Positions 11,671 through 23,800 of a stretch of 64,000 nucleotides of DNA are shown one piece after another. How positions within the stretch are numbered: the stretch's first letter is position 1; every line of letters starts with the position of its first letter. Under the pieces are notes generated by a model. The model searched no databases and was not told the DNA's origin. It saw only the letters and a list, made by a program, of their open reading frames with translations. The position numbers were made by a program, and so were the translations under genes. The stretch covers positions 2,549,501-2,613,500 of the forward strand of contig CM065646.1 of the NCBI GenBank assembly GCA_033220425.1, read 5' to 3'. The DNA is from Lepraria neglecta (Eukaryota; Ascomycota; Lecanoromycetes; Lecanorales; Stereocaulaceae).

Positions 11671-13266
11671 TAAGGTGTAGTCTTGCTCTTGTAGAGTTGT
11701 CATAGCGTATGAATCGTTCCAGAGCCTGTCGTCGATCCGCAATAATGGGTTTGTGTAGAATGAGCGACCTCAAAATGAGGTCGTCGAGGTCGTCGCGGTC
11801 GTCAGTAAAAAGAAGCTGTACAACTTTGACTTTCCAGACAGCTGCGGGCGCCGTCAAAACCTACATTAGCGTTGTGAGCTGATTCGGGAGGGTCTGAATA
11901 GTGGCTACGTCCCCGATGCAGCTGGCCTGGGACGAATGGTTCCCATGCACCCTCAGCAACTAGAGTGCAGAAAAATCAATGCTACATAGGCTACTTGCTT
12001 GCATGGGACAATATCGTTGGTGTTGGTCACAGAGGGTTGCTAGGGAGCCTCATTGCTTATTCTATCGCAGCGGGATTGGGCGGAGACCAACCAAAAAGCT
12101 CAGCTCAGACACATCACCCTGCAGAACACAACGGTATCTGATACGCTGTTATACCCCTCTCTCCCGTGTTTGGAAGAGTCGTTACACGCTAAATGCTGAT
12201 CATCGATAGTAGAACCAGCCCGGCGACAGCAACATGTTGTTATGGCCCTGCGTCGGAGTGAGCTCCGGGCGAGCTCCACCACTCTCTGTCTCTTGGGGAC
12301 AGAGACTGTCCACCTTCCTCCATCATGTCTTCATAGCTTCTGATACCTTCGTTGGTGACCAGAATGACTGTCGTTACGCTGCGGTCATTGCTTCGAATAC
12401 AGCTGAAGCTATTCGTTCCACTTCAGCTGCCTCATTCGCTATTTCCTCATTCCAGCCTTGACCAATCCCCTCCCGATAACCCCACAGACCGTGCATCCCA
12501 ACGGCAGTCCTCGAAATGACCTAAGGAATCCATGATGAATCGAGGACCACTGCCTTCTCTCGGAGAACCTTGCGCCTCTGAAAGCCAAAACCCAGGAGCG
12601 GTACCTTGGAGAATCCCGCCAGCCTACCCACATTCCCCATGGTCTTCCCAAATCACTCGAGGAGGCGAGCAAGGCAAGTCGGGATCTTTCAAGCCCGCTT
12701 ACCTACCTAAATCTCATATACATGTGGCACCGTCAGTGTTACGCGATGCCGAGGAAAGTTCGTGTTTGACTTGGCATTTGACTTCGCGAATGTCCACGAT
12801 GATATATATTTCAATCTCAATTGCCATTTCCAAGCAAATGCTGCACAGAAAGTGTCTTTTTGTCTACATCGGTGTTCGGGAAGAACTTGGGTACATGGAG
12901 GTGTTTTGGTCACTTTGGTCTATCGACCTCTAATCTTCGCTTCTGGTATCTACTAGGGCTTGGTAGCATGTGTATATATTCGAATAAACAGATATCATGT
13001 GAGTCTCAATGCTGGTTCTACGCAGCGTCCAGGACTGGGTACGGTTCAGCAACGATTGAGGGGTTTAGAGCTCAATATGCGTCAATTTACGCGTTTCTTT
13101 ACTTTTATTCGCATTATTTGTATAAATTCACACTCAAAAATCATACGGAAGACGGCGATGACTCGAATTTTTTTTTCTCATTTCTTTGTCGAACTTAAAT
13201 ACCTTCTGAAGTCTCTTCTAATCTTTCTTCCCTTCAAACATCTCTCGAGCATCCCAATTCTACCAG

Positions 13267-13326
13267 CAGACGTTTGTCAAGCATACGTTCTACAAGCACT
13301 CGTTCTGCAAGCACACGCGTTCTGCA
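13267..13326. repeat. Short 15-16 bp tandem repeat, about 4 units
   Basis: Degenerate units of the form CACACGTTCTGCAAG run just upstream of the ORF at 13491 and would lie in its 5' leader. Confidence 0.6.
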
Positions 13327-13490
13327 GGGACACATCCTACAATCACCAACATTCTACTCGCCTCAAGCCACATCAAAGCGCAAGCTTTTCCTCCACATAT
13401 TCTGCAGAGCCCCAAATCCAAGGGTGAATTGCCAATAATAAGACAAACATCGTCCCTCTCAATTCCAAACATCCTCATTCATCAGCCACC

Positions 13491-14156
13491 ATGGCAACAT
13501 ACACGTCAATAATAGCAGTAGAACAAGATCAATCCATCGATAGATGTGCTGCGTTCCTGATCGAACTAGCCAGGCAGGCTCATCGAAGCCCAAGTCCATC
13601 GCTTGCACCGCAATCATCGAACAGAGTCCAGCGGAAGCGAGCACGTATAATCACATTGGATGAAGCCATCGCAACACGCAAACGCATCCGACTCAGTCAA
13701 CCAAAACCACCACAATCATTATTACAATACGAGTCCGATTCCATCATACAATCAATCGAAAAACCCCAATATTCAAATCTTCCCACACCCACACGCATTA
13801 GACTCACTCAATCAAAACCACTACAATCAATATTATCACAACGCGAGTCCGAATCCGTCGTCCAATCAACCGAGCGACCCTATTACCTAATGAATGCCAC
13901 ACCAAGGCGCCGCCAGTTATCACGCCAACCACCACGCAGACCCGCATCAGTCACACTCCAGCGTCCTTATCCCAATAACGATACACCAATGCGCCGCCGC
14001 ATGATTGAATATCTAAGCAAGGGCATCTGCGTCCGCCTCTCCTCCCCAACACCAGGTTGGGCGATGTCATACGAGGAAGCTCACCAAGCTGGTCTTGAGA
14101 AAGGGAGGCGGCAAGACCTTGAGCAGAAAATAGAGGCTACTCCGCGAGATTGTTAA
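13491..14156 (+). CDS. Hypothetical low-complexity basic protein
   Basis: A 221-codon frame opens with ATG in a good context (CACCATGG). It is rich in Arg, Gln, Ser and Pro. It contains an internal duplication: RIRLSQPKPPQSLL..ESDSIIQSIEKPQY at about residues 63-93 and RIRLTQSKPLQSIL..ESESVVQSTERPYY about 38 residues later. The C-terminal part (GWAMSYEEAHQAGLEKGRRQ) looks less biased. No known domain, signal peptide or membrane segment is visible. It sits in repeat-rich DNA beside END3. It may be a fast-evolving gene or a chance frame; the internal repeat in the reading frame is the main support. Confidence 0.4.
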   Translation: MATYTSIIAVEQDQSIDRCAAFLIELARQAHRSPSPSLAPQSSNRVQRKRARIITLDEAIATRKRIRLSQPKPPQSLLQYESDSIIQSIEKPQYSNLPTPTRIRLTQSKPLQSILSQRESESVVQSTERPYYLMNATPRRRQLSRQPPRRPASVTLQRPYPNNDTPMRRRMIEYLSKGICVRLSSPTPGWAMSYEEAHQAGLEKGRRQDLEQKIEATPRDC

Positions 14157-15067
14157 AAGAGATGGATGAGGATAGGCAGAACAAGTTCATCAGGCAGCAA
14201 GGGGAGGAGAGGAAATGGGTTTGGTAGGGAGTGGAGGGTCATGGCTAATGGAGAGCGGAGGAGAGTGAGGTCGGTGGTTTTTACGGTAGAGATGGGGGGG
14301 AAGGGGATAAGGAAGACGAGGTGTGGAAGGGTTGTGAAGGCGAGTGCGAAGGCGAGCATGTAGGGTGGAGCTCGTAATTTCCTTGGTTTGGAATGGGTAG
14401 TATTCGACAGCGCAGCATGGTAGCGTCAACATAGCAGTATTGGAGTATCAGCGGGAGCATACATGGGCAGGAAGTCAGCGATATTTTATTTGTTTGGGTT
14501 ATGGGTTAGGGTCTTTTGTCAAGTCACTCGTTTTGAGTCAGTATTCTGTTCTGTCTTTGGGAATGGATAGATTGGAGGACTTTCCTTGGTCAGTTTTATT
14601 AGAGATCAGTACCGTTACATCGATTCAATAAAAGGGCTTTTCCCACCAACCACCTTCGCTTGACTTGTTATGGTTGCTCTACTGTTGGGATAATGAAGGG
14701 TGTCTATCTCGCAAGTGATCGAAAATGGCGGAACGGAGCTCTCCCACCGGAGAACTTTTGGGGAACGAAACCGACGTGTCAAGTTTTGGGAGGTTTTTAC
14801 TGGGAATTTGAGACGGAAGTATTTCCATTTTGACTGGATAGGAGCCGGGTATATTAAAATTTTGTGGCCTAGTCGAGCTGGACTTTGGCAAACTTGGGGT
14901 GCGGTTCCAGCTTTTTCTGTCACTCACGGGCTTGTCTCAGTCCACGAATGAGCAGAACTACATACAAGTACGAGCTATATCGTGTTTTACCACGCATTCT
15001 TCCTGGTTCTACCACAATGTACAATGCTAGAGTCTAGCGCACCCAAAGGTTTCTTCGTTATCGTGTC
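14157..15067. other. Intergenic with repeat
   Basis: No convincing gene. A 65-codon Arg/Gly-rich plus frame (14166-14363) and its minus counterpart are purine/pyrimidine-biased and probably noncoding. The second copy of the dispersed repeat lies here. Confidence 0.4.
14817..14920 (+). repeat. Dispersed ~104 bp repeat, copy B
   Basis: Gap-free partner of 10402-10505. Similarity may extend upstream but fades. Distance between copies is 4.4 kb. Confidence 0.75.
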
Positions 15068-16371
15068 CTACCTCCCACTCCTCTTCTCCTCCTCAATATG
15101 CCTCCCCAAATCTTCCAGTACGCCCTCTCTCGTTCTCAGATGGCTTTCAAGCCCTTCCACCATTCCCTTGATATCTTTGATCTCATTCTCTACGCCCCTC
15201 AGCCCCTCCCCAACTTTACTCCTCCCCTCGCCCCTCTCCAACTCCCGTATCTCTTTCCGCTTATATTCCAGCAGCATTTCCAGCTCTCGCTTGACAAGCG
15301 CCGGCTTGCTTTCTTCTTCTCTCCTCCTCCCACTCTTGCCTTTTGCTCTTGACTCGATTGTATTGATCTTGTCTTCTAGATCTTGGAGTTGCCGTTTCAG
15401 CCGGACTTCCTCCCAGTCCTCTGTTGTCCGTGTGCTGCTGAAATCTGTGCCGGAAGGCTGGTAGCTACCTTTACCACCTACACCTAGCCGACTGAGGTAT
15501 GTGTCTCCGAACTTGGCTTTGCGGCCTGTAGGTGTTTCTTCGTCGTCTACTGCCCATCGTGAGGAGCCTGACTTTGTTTTCACGCCTTTGTTCTCGACAT
15601 TGTAATCGATTTGCCCTTGCTCGAACGTAGCGCGAAGGGAGGATGGCACCGAACGCGGTATACGATAGCCTTCATGCCGGTTGTTCAAAATGTGTAGAAA
15701 AGCCAACGCAGCATGCTTGCCAATCGCCGGCTCGCTAGCCGGATTGACCAAATTCCACGCAGACCGTAGATCTGTATCTGGAACGTCTAGACTTGAGTAT
15801 AAAGGTTCAAGTGATTGGAAAGAGAGGGCGCCGTGCAGCGATTTGTTGGCTGTGTAGATTGACTCGTATTTCGATTTGTCGGAAGGCGACATGTACCAGT
15901 CAAAGCCGTCTTTGAGGCCGAGCGTGTCGTCGTCATCGTCGTAGGAATTGGAAATGGGGGAGAAGGCGGGTTGGGTGCCGGAGAGGGCGCGGTTGGCCTG
16001 GACGAGGTGGGCTTTGGATTCTGGGACTAGCCAGTCGGGGAGGAAAGAGGGGACGTCTGCGTATTCCTGCGAGGCAAGGTCAGTATTAGAGGGAAATATA
16101 GGCTGGGACATGGGGAACAGGATATGCGTACGCCATTTACTAAGTCAAATATAATCCGCATAGCCACGCAAAACTCCTCAAAGTCGAGACTGCCATCATT
16201 ATCCACATCCGCAAGGTCCCAAACTCTTTCTAGCTGGTCATCTCGAAGCTGGCTGTTCTTGAGAACGGAAGCTGCTTGAGCTCCGCTGAGGTGGGTGCCG
16301 CCATTGGCTAGAGGCGAGAAGATTTCCCAGTACTTCTCTACCTCTGCCTGTTCTATTCGCTTGTTCGACAT
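15068..16371 (-). CDS. end3: End3, actin cytoskeleton-regulatory complex protein
   Basis: Two exons (16371-16132 and 16066-15068) encode 412 residues. The N-terminus ([20 protein letters not shown]) is an EH domain. [20 protein letters not shown] contains the calcium-loop EF-hand, and [20 protein letters not shown] completes it. The 65 bp intron (GTACGC..CGCAG, CTGAC branch) rejoins VNG to [15 protein letters not shown], the linker typical of End3. A second, degenerate EH-like region follows ([19 protein letters not shown]). The C-terminal ~120 residues are a Lys/Glu/Arg-rich coiled coil ([20 protein letters not shown] onward). End3 works with Pan1 and Sla1 in actin patch assembly and endocytosis. 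Its length fits the family, and I see no lesion. Confidence 0.95.
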
Positions 16372-16986
16372 TGTTTGAGTTCATGACAAGGTTGACATAT
16401 TTTGCCATGTTTGTTTGAATGCTGAGCTCCAGCCTAGGCAGCCGGCAATCGCGGCTGTGGCGGTCCGTCCTAGGGAATTAGAGAAAACGACACCCGGAAT
16501 CTAACATATTATCAGCACTAAAAAGTTATAAACCGTCCTGTAGTGTCTAAAGCAGGTCATGTTCAGACAAAGAGTGGAATAGTGATGCCACATCCATTTA
16601 ATTTGCAGCCTGCATGTCAGAATGGCATTCTTCAGAAGATTCTAGCTCTAAGGAGATAGAAAACTTTTGTGCATACTAATTTACATATGAGGATCACTTG
16701 TCCAACAGACAATCCTCCACTTAAGAAGAACGGAAGCACCCAAAGATGCCAGTGCATGGAGAAGGGATATCAGTTTTTTTTTCGCGAGATGCAGGTCAGA
16801 GAGGCGAAGGTGAGGAATCCGTTGGTTTTAGTTGCCTCCTTTTCGCAAGGAGATGATGGGAAGAAGGTTGTCCAGAGGGATGGAGTGCGTGAAATTGAAT
16901 GTTGCTGAGAGTCCTGCTAATTTGGTGAGTTAAGGCTGGATGAACGGTGTCTCAAAAGCAGTTCGACTGACAGTACCGTTCCTAGT
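16372..16986. other. Intergenic
   Basis: Upstream flank of END3 (615 bp). It should contain the END3 promoter. A 79-codon plus frame (16669-16908) has no support. Confidence 0.4.
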
Positions 16987-19510
16987 CTAGTGTCCGTGTC
17001 CAATGAACGGGGCAAGAAAAGGATCCTCGAAATACACGTCTCGATAGACTAATGATTGATCATACTCGGCCATTTTCTCGAATTCCTGGCTCTCTTTGTT
17101 ATCATCTTCCCCTGCTTCCTCGGCGACAATGCCTTTTTCTGCCAAATCTTTCTTGGCTTTAGATTGCGCAAGCTGGTTAGCTCTAATTCGTTTTGCTTTG
17201 AACTACTCTTTTTCTTCGGATGTTAAGTCGCGATCGATGGCATGCTTAGAATTCCGCTGTTCCGTCGTGCGGAGCTCATCCATGAAGTCCACCGTTGCTT
17301 GCAGCCTCCCCGATCTTCTCCAGCTTATAAGGCCGGCATCGTTCCGAAACCGCCTTGCTCTCTCCCTCATATCGCGCTCACTATAGTATGGCGTCAGCTT
17401 GCCATCCACGGTCTTTACTGGGATACGAGCCGCAATATCCCAGCCAGTGATTCTTGGATCCATTCGGAACCAAAACTCAATTCTCCCTCCTTCAACATAG
17501 ATCGAGATGATGCGGGGTAGAACGGCAAAGTCCTTGATCGGGCTTTCTTTGCTGTCCGTAACTATCTTACCATCATACATCATGACTCGTATGTTGCCCT
17601 GGGAACTCGGCTGATATGCGGCCTCGAAGAGCTTCAGTAGTGCTGGACGATTCGCACGAGAAAGATCCACATCCAGTTGGTCTTTAAGAGGGGCCTTTCT
17701 GTGCAGAGGGTCGCCTCCCCTATCCGGCGCAACACCTGGTCCGTTCAGCGAAGTAATACATGATGGGGTCAATGGCACCTACGGTATACTCCGCCGGCCT
17801 CTTGCTTCGCCAGCTTAAGTGGCTCCTTCCGGATTTCAGGGAGAGGGATGGATTTCTCCTCATTGCGCGTATCGCTCATAGCATTCTGTACATCTTCTGC
17901 TTGCTTGCTTGTCAGTCCGTCTGGGCTGTCTGCAATTTCAAGTGTGTTTGTTACTTGCCTTCTTCCGTGAAGGTCGACTTATCTTCGGCGCCCATGGCGT
18001 CCTCGCCGCTGTTTTCCACGCCGTCGTTGGCTCAAGCAAGAGTCAGTGGTGGTCTTCCTTGGACGCTTCGGCACCTTTGTTGTGGACCTACTGTCTTCGA
18101 GGGCCTGAGACTCGAAGTCATCTTCAGCCTTGCCTGAGCCTACAGAGCCTCGATCGTGGCTTGATGGCTCTTCCTCAGTGACACCTTGTGAAACAGTGTC
18201 GTCCATACTCATGAGTTTAATGCCTAGACCATGATCATCGACTGCGGACTCGCTGGGCGAATACGAGCGCAGTTTGTCTAGATTTTGATTCAGCATCTCC
18301 CACATACAACGCCATATTTGACTGACCGTCGAGCGTAAGCTGCTCTTCCTCTAGGTCTGATCTAGTTCCATTGGTCGAAGTATCTGCACATCATCAGTCA
18401 CGTACTGCAGGTGTTGTTGTCGGTCCTCACTTTGCCTGGGACCCAAGCCCCGCGATGCTGGGGGGGCTGCAAGCCAGATTGCCTGAAAGACTTATTCTTC
18501 ATGTCTCTTCTTGTCGGAGGCATGATAGGGGGATTCGTGGCAGGGAACAGTGTGTGTGGTTCTTCAATGAGATTGCTGTTATTATTGTGAGGTGATTCAG
18601 GTGTGTATTCATGTGCGGAAGATCAGCCTCGAGAGCGGCTGCCAAGAGCTAAATTCTCAAGGATAGGCACTGACTACGTAGCGAAATTCGGTGAGTTGAA
18701 GGCTCGGCATTGTGGTCTATTCACTCCGGAAAGAGACATCTCTGTCGAGGCCATGACCCGTCTTCCATTGGCCTGCTGGATATATATAAAAACACAAGCC
18801 ACCTTGTCTCAGTTACCACAATCTACCGTGGCCACAACAGCTAGACAATTGCCTACGTCCCTAAACTCCTGCCCACGCCCAAAAAGCGACGTCATGTGGT
18901 TCTGGAAGAGACGCTTCTTGAAGCGGTGCAATTCAGTCCATTACCCCTATATGACATTGTCACAAGCTACAGAGGCCGACTTCGATATCTCCGTTCACCA
19001 GACTTCCAGTTGTTGATCCCACCAGTCCAGGCATCAAGCAACAGCAACACTGGCATCGGTTCCGGGGGTTGTGGAGCTACATTGCTGATAAGTTGTTGAC
19101 GAATGTCGTTCCACTGGGACTGATAGGACTCGTTTTCATCCACACCTTCGGGCCATGTACCTGTGATATTCCTGAAGTGGCAGTATGTTGCTTCCAATGC
19201 TTTTTGAATCGTCTTGCGGTCTTCAGCTATTTTTGGAAAATTATTTCGGGACTCGGATGGGCGGTTTGCTACTCCATTGTCCTGTTCTAAAACTTCATTT
19301 GGGAGAGGTATTAGCTCCCCTGCTGACGACCACTAGGAGCTTCTGTTGAGAGAACGACTTACCTTCTTCATCAGTGTATACAGCGTCATAGTGGACTTCG
19401 ACGGGATCTACTGGGACCCCCCTCGCGCTGGTGGACTGCATCCTTGCTTCTATGGGGTGTTTATCAGGTGCCAAATCCTTGCGGACGTTCTCTTGCGCCT
19501 TTCGTGGCAA
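16987..19510 (-). pseudogene. Broken gene of unknown family
   Basis: Coding-like segments in one order along the minus strand suggest a single ancestral gene. The 5' part (19510 down) starts MPRKAQENVRKDLAPDK and splices at GTAAGT into ELIPLPNEVLEQDNGVANRP. Middle segments read DLEEEQLTLDGQSNMALY and, one frame over, MWEMLNQNLDKLRSYSP, so the frame changes near 18300. Another frame change lies near 17960-18000. The 3' part is a compact domain (RPALLKLFEAAYQPSSQGN, GGRIEFWFRMDPRITGWDI, LTPYYSERDMRERARRFRND). It meets TAG at 17205-17203 and then continues in the same frame for 71 more codons (FKAKRIRANQLAQSKAKK..) to TAG at 16987. I recognise no family. Some frame changes could be missed introns, but the amber codon inside a clear coding run is direct evidence of damage. 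Confidence 0.55.
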
Positions 19511-20840
19511 GAATAAGTGGATGTCTGATCAGATTCTGGGTGTTCTGAGGAATTGGGAGGTTTCTGTTAAAGGAATTTGAAATTGGAAGCAATGAATTAT
19601 TCAACTTCTGTTTAAATAACGTTGTATAACTCTTAGCATGAATGTTGGAGACCCTTATATTTCTATGTTTGCCTGCAGATCTGTAATCTTTGAGCCGCAA
19701 ACTGCACTTTTCCCGAGAGGCAGAAACCATACGAGTTGCCACTGCGAACTCTCGACCTTGCTAGCCCGGATTGATATGTACCGTCATTATCGTGTATCAA
19801 TCACACAAACATAACCACCTGAGACCTCAGCAACTACTTCGCTGGTTCCCCTATTCAGACTCCGTGGATGTGTATTCGTGAATCAGAGAACCACAGGAAA
19901 GTGGTGGTTTGCAATAGCTCAAGGCACGGTAAGATGGAATGCCAGAGAGCATGATTCACAGAAGCCAGCCTTGACGCTTTCTTCACGCTCATGGAACACT
20001 TCGACGCCATGTGTTAGTAAGTCTTCTGCGAAAGATTCGACTACACGCTCATCATATCAAGTTGCCCTTGCGGAAATTGCTGTGCGAGAGCTCGAATCGG
20101 AGTATCCTTCGCTCTACGAAGGGACTAAATACACTGGAGAAACATCATTCAAAGATAGCTTTGACACTTGCACGGGGCTCCCGACCGCTTTTTAAAGATT
20201 TTCATTGAGGGAATAATATCCTATAGGGATCCTATTTCGTACTCATGGATAGATGACAAACAGGCAAATGATGCTGAGCAAAAGCTCACCGCGGACCGTC
20301 CTTAGCTCGATGGGGAGATGAAATGTCATTTGCCAAAACTATTGAACAATTTTTCTGACCCTCCCCGGGCGCTACTGACATTGATTTAGACCTTATTCAC
20401 TAGAGACAACTCAACTGTGTTCCAATGGGTACTCAAGGAGCAGGACGATTTGGAGCAAAGATGCAGTGCAAAAGCTCAAGGTGGAAGGAGTCCTTTCGTT
20501 GCGAGCCAGAGATACAACATACAATTTCTGATAGGAGCTAGCTTCAGCACTTTCTGGGCCCTTCTGAAGCTCAAGACGGGGTGTTTTTCGCTCGATAAAA
20601 AGGAGAATTGCTCATCAATCACTACCGAAAGAAGCTTGTTTCGGCATTTTCTGAGCATTTCTTGCAATCCATCTATACAAAGTCGATTCACTAACATCTT
20701 ATAGAACTATCTCAGCAAGAATAGCGCCATAAAAATGCTACATGACCAACTCCAGTTCCTTCCCTCCTTCCCAATGCAATTCTCCAATCCCATCGTAAAT
20801 GCTAATGTCCCGCTTTTCATACCATTACCCATATCAGCAA
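19511..20840. other. Intergenic, gene-poor
   Basis: No supported gene in 1.3 kb. It is the far 5' flank of the broken gene and the 3' flank of the class VII chitin synthase. Short frames near 19878-20208 and 20417-20704 show no domains. Confidence 0.4.
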
Positions 20841-23800
20841 TTACATATTCGCCAATTCAGCATCAATCTGCTGATCCAAAAACGTCTTCTTCTCTCCTGT
20901 CAACTCAGTCTGTAAGCGCTGCTCCACCAGCGCTCGTACTTGCTTTTTCGTTACGTTATCCAAATCAACCTCCGTAAGGCAGCTGCGTACAGCTTCGACT
21001 ATGGCATTGTCATCTGGGCCGTTGTAAGGGATGCGGAAGTCAACTGTGCTGACCGGACGGCTGGTATATCCTAGTGGACTCCGGCTCTGTCGAAGCGGCG
21101 GTGACTGTATGGCAATGAGGTTGTCTGTGCTTGGCATGTTGCTCATTCTCTGGTATGGATGATCCGTATAATGTTCACTCAAGCCTGCTACAGACTGTAG
21201 TCTCGAATGCGGACGTGAATACTGTGGCTGGTCCTTGTATGGTGCGAATGTCGTTGTGGATTGCCTAGCTGGATGACCAAAAGCAGCGGGAGACTGGGGC
21301 GGCATGTATGCGGGTGGCCCACCATGGAAGCCTGTAAGGATGGTGGAGGCTGGCTTGGCGGAGGAATATACTGAATGTATGTCGTCCATCTCGAAGCCAT
21401 TGTTTCCGTATTCGTCTTGGTAAGGTTTCTCCATGTTGCCAGCCATGCCACGGCGACCTGGAAGGTTGTTTGCAGCAGCGTAATCATCCCATCTTTGCAA
21501 TGGGACGCTCCTAGGATCAAAGCCTTCATCCTCATTGGCCACAATCTGCCTGTTGCCTTTCTCTCCGATGACGATTCTGGTGTTACCCCATGTGAAGTTG
21601 TCTTGGTTCCAGAAAGAGTAGATGGGAAGGATAAAGGAGTATATGGGGAAAGCCAGAAGATAGATGATCATCCACCCGATGTGTTGCCACTGTCGCTTCA
21701 GGATGAATATGACAGCTTGGAGACCGTACACAGCTCCAATCAAAATGATCGATATCAGCGGAAATTGGCCGGAATGGGTCGCCACACGGTAGATCAGATA
21801 TCCTAAATACCCGCACGTAGCAGGAAGAATGATTGTTCCGAAAAGATCAATGAAGACCACAAATCGCATGCTGAAGCAGCAGAAGCCACAAAGGTCTTTC
21901 AACCATACCAACTCAGCCAGATTGTGAATTGTAGAGTTGATCCAGCGTCGTCTCTGCGAGAGTAGGACGCTCCACGTGTCTGGCGCAGCGGTACTAGCAA
22001 AAGCGTCTGGTACAAACTTGTAGGACATTGATGGGAAGTGTTTCGTCATGAGGGTTGTGAGATACCGATCTTCTCCCAAGGAGAAAAGATTCTTCTTGTG
22101 CAGAGTGTCCACGTTGCAGGTGTTGTAATCGTTGATGACCTTGTCGGAGATGATCAAGGGCCGACCTTTGTCAGCTGTTCGAAGTCGATACATACAGAAG
22201 CTAGAATCAGGTTAGAGACACCGCTGAGCTAGGAAAGCTAGAAGATGAACTTACCATCCAGGCAAGCATGTGACCGAGCCAAATAGAGACTCGAATGCCT
22301 TTGCCAAATGATGTGATATGTAGTATTCGTAGACTTGGATCATCGTCCACCAACTCCGCTCTTCGTTCTCTAAGCTAGTCTCACCACAGATACCGGCGAT
22401 CTTTGCATCATTAGCACAGCTTGCCACAAGCCGATTTAGCGAGTCTTCCTTGACGCTTGTGTCTGCGTCAAGCATGAAGAGGTACTCATATAGCTCAGGA
22501 TCCACGCCGATAATGTTGTTGATTTGGTGGAACAGTTCCAGCTCGAGTGGGGACATTGGCGAGCGGTGATGGACACGGTTGAGGAAGCTAAGAAGGAGGA
22601 TTTGAGAGTCTCGTTTACCGCGGTTCCCTGGCTTTGCCTTGGTCTGCTCAGACTCCTTGCCCACCTTGACCACAACAATGTACGGAACCACATTTCCTTC
22701 GTACTCATAGAGACCAGAGTAGACTTTTCCATAATTGAGCTGCTCGCTACCTGTTCCAATGGCCTTGAATGGTAGCGCTGGAGGATCGATCTTAGGGTCG
22801 ACGCCGAGGATATCAAGTACAATCTTTGGTGTTGGCCTATCGTTACCTCCTCCAACAATCATCCCGTCACACATGACACAGATCAGCTTCCGCTTGTTGT
22901 CATACTGAAGCGCTGTCAACGAGTCCAGACTTTTTCGTAGCTGATCTTCGCCTTCTGTGTAAGCTGGCACCTGGCAGATAACGAATTTATCTTGTGCTGC
23001 GGGTCTGCGTTTCGAACCGAATTGGAGGGCGGACAAGAATTTGGTAAGAATTACCAGACAGATGATGATGGTAAAGGCAAGCAAAATGTAGTTGTTAAAT
23101 TGGCATCTGGCTGTGTCCCTGAAGTCAGGCTTCCCTTCGTAGAACGCGTTTTCCATGCAATTCAACGTTTTCTGGTAATTCGGATCACTGGATTTCCATA
23201 GGCTTGAGATATCGCTACCAGCGTTTTGTTGGATGACATCTGCCACTTCCTGGGGGATGAAAGAGTACATTGCAATGTTGCCATACAGCTGCTTGGTGTA
23301 GAAATAGTCCGTTAGGTCGTAGATCTTGCCGTTCAAGATAACCCAGTTGCGTTGGCTGTTCGAGGCTTGGGAGCTGATTGTACCCTTGGTATACACGAGA
23401 TCACCCTTATAGTATCCTTGAATCTTGGGTAGAAAGGTGTCAGTGTACCAATTGATATCGTGTAATTTGGTGGAGGGATTAGGTTGAAGTATAGGGCCGG
23501 AAGTGTGTACGGCAGTAGGGTTCGTTACGGTGGTGTTGGCCTGCAAGGATGTAGGCGTAGTATCATTGAGAACCAGGTAAGAGCAGGCTTTTGACAGAGG
23601 TGGTGGGAAATATTCATCAAGATTCATGCCCGCGAAAGGCTGCATGGCCGTTTTGTCCGCGAGCGGTTGAATGTCCCCATGGGTTATCTGCGCAAACTTG
23701 GAGATGTCGTAGACTTTTCCGTGGATGCTGACCCAAAAGTCGTTGGTCCCCTGGTGATAGCCAACCTCCTTTGAGTTCCAAGCCTTGTCGAAGTTGGGAC

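Larger units (their letters stand above)
9617..13490. other. Gene-poor stretch with repeats
   Basis: No ORF here has convincing coding structure; all open frames are under 160 codons and overlap one another. It holds one copy of a dispersed ~104 bp repeat, a ~32 bp degenerate minisatellite, a 15-16 bp repeat just before the next ORF, and a 9 bp inverted repeat (CAGCTGAAG / CTTCAGCTG, 12400-12429). The stretch looks like repeat-derived accessory DNA. Confidence 0.5.

Noticed and set aside
14166-14432. Arg/Gly-rich plus ORF and Pro-rich minus ORF
   Set aside because: Both come from a purine/pyrimidine-biased tract; no other coding sign.
18603-19016. 137-codon plus-strand ORF
   Set aside because: Lies opposite coding-like segments of the broken minus-strand gene and has no recognisable domain.
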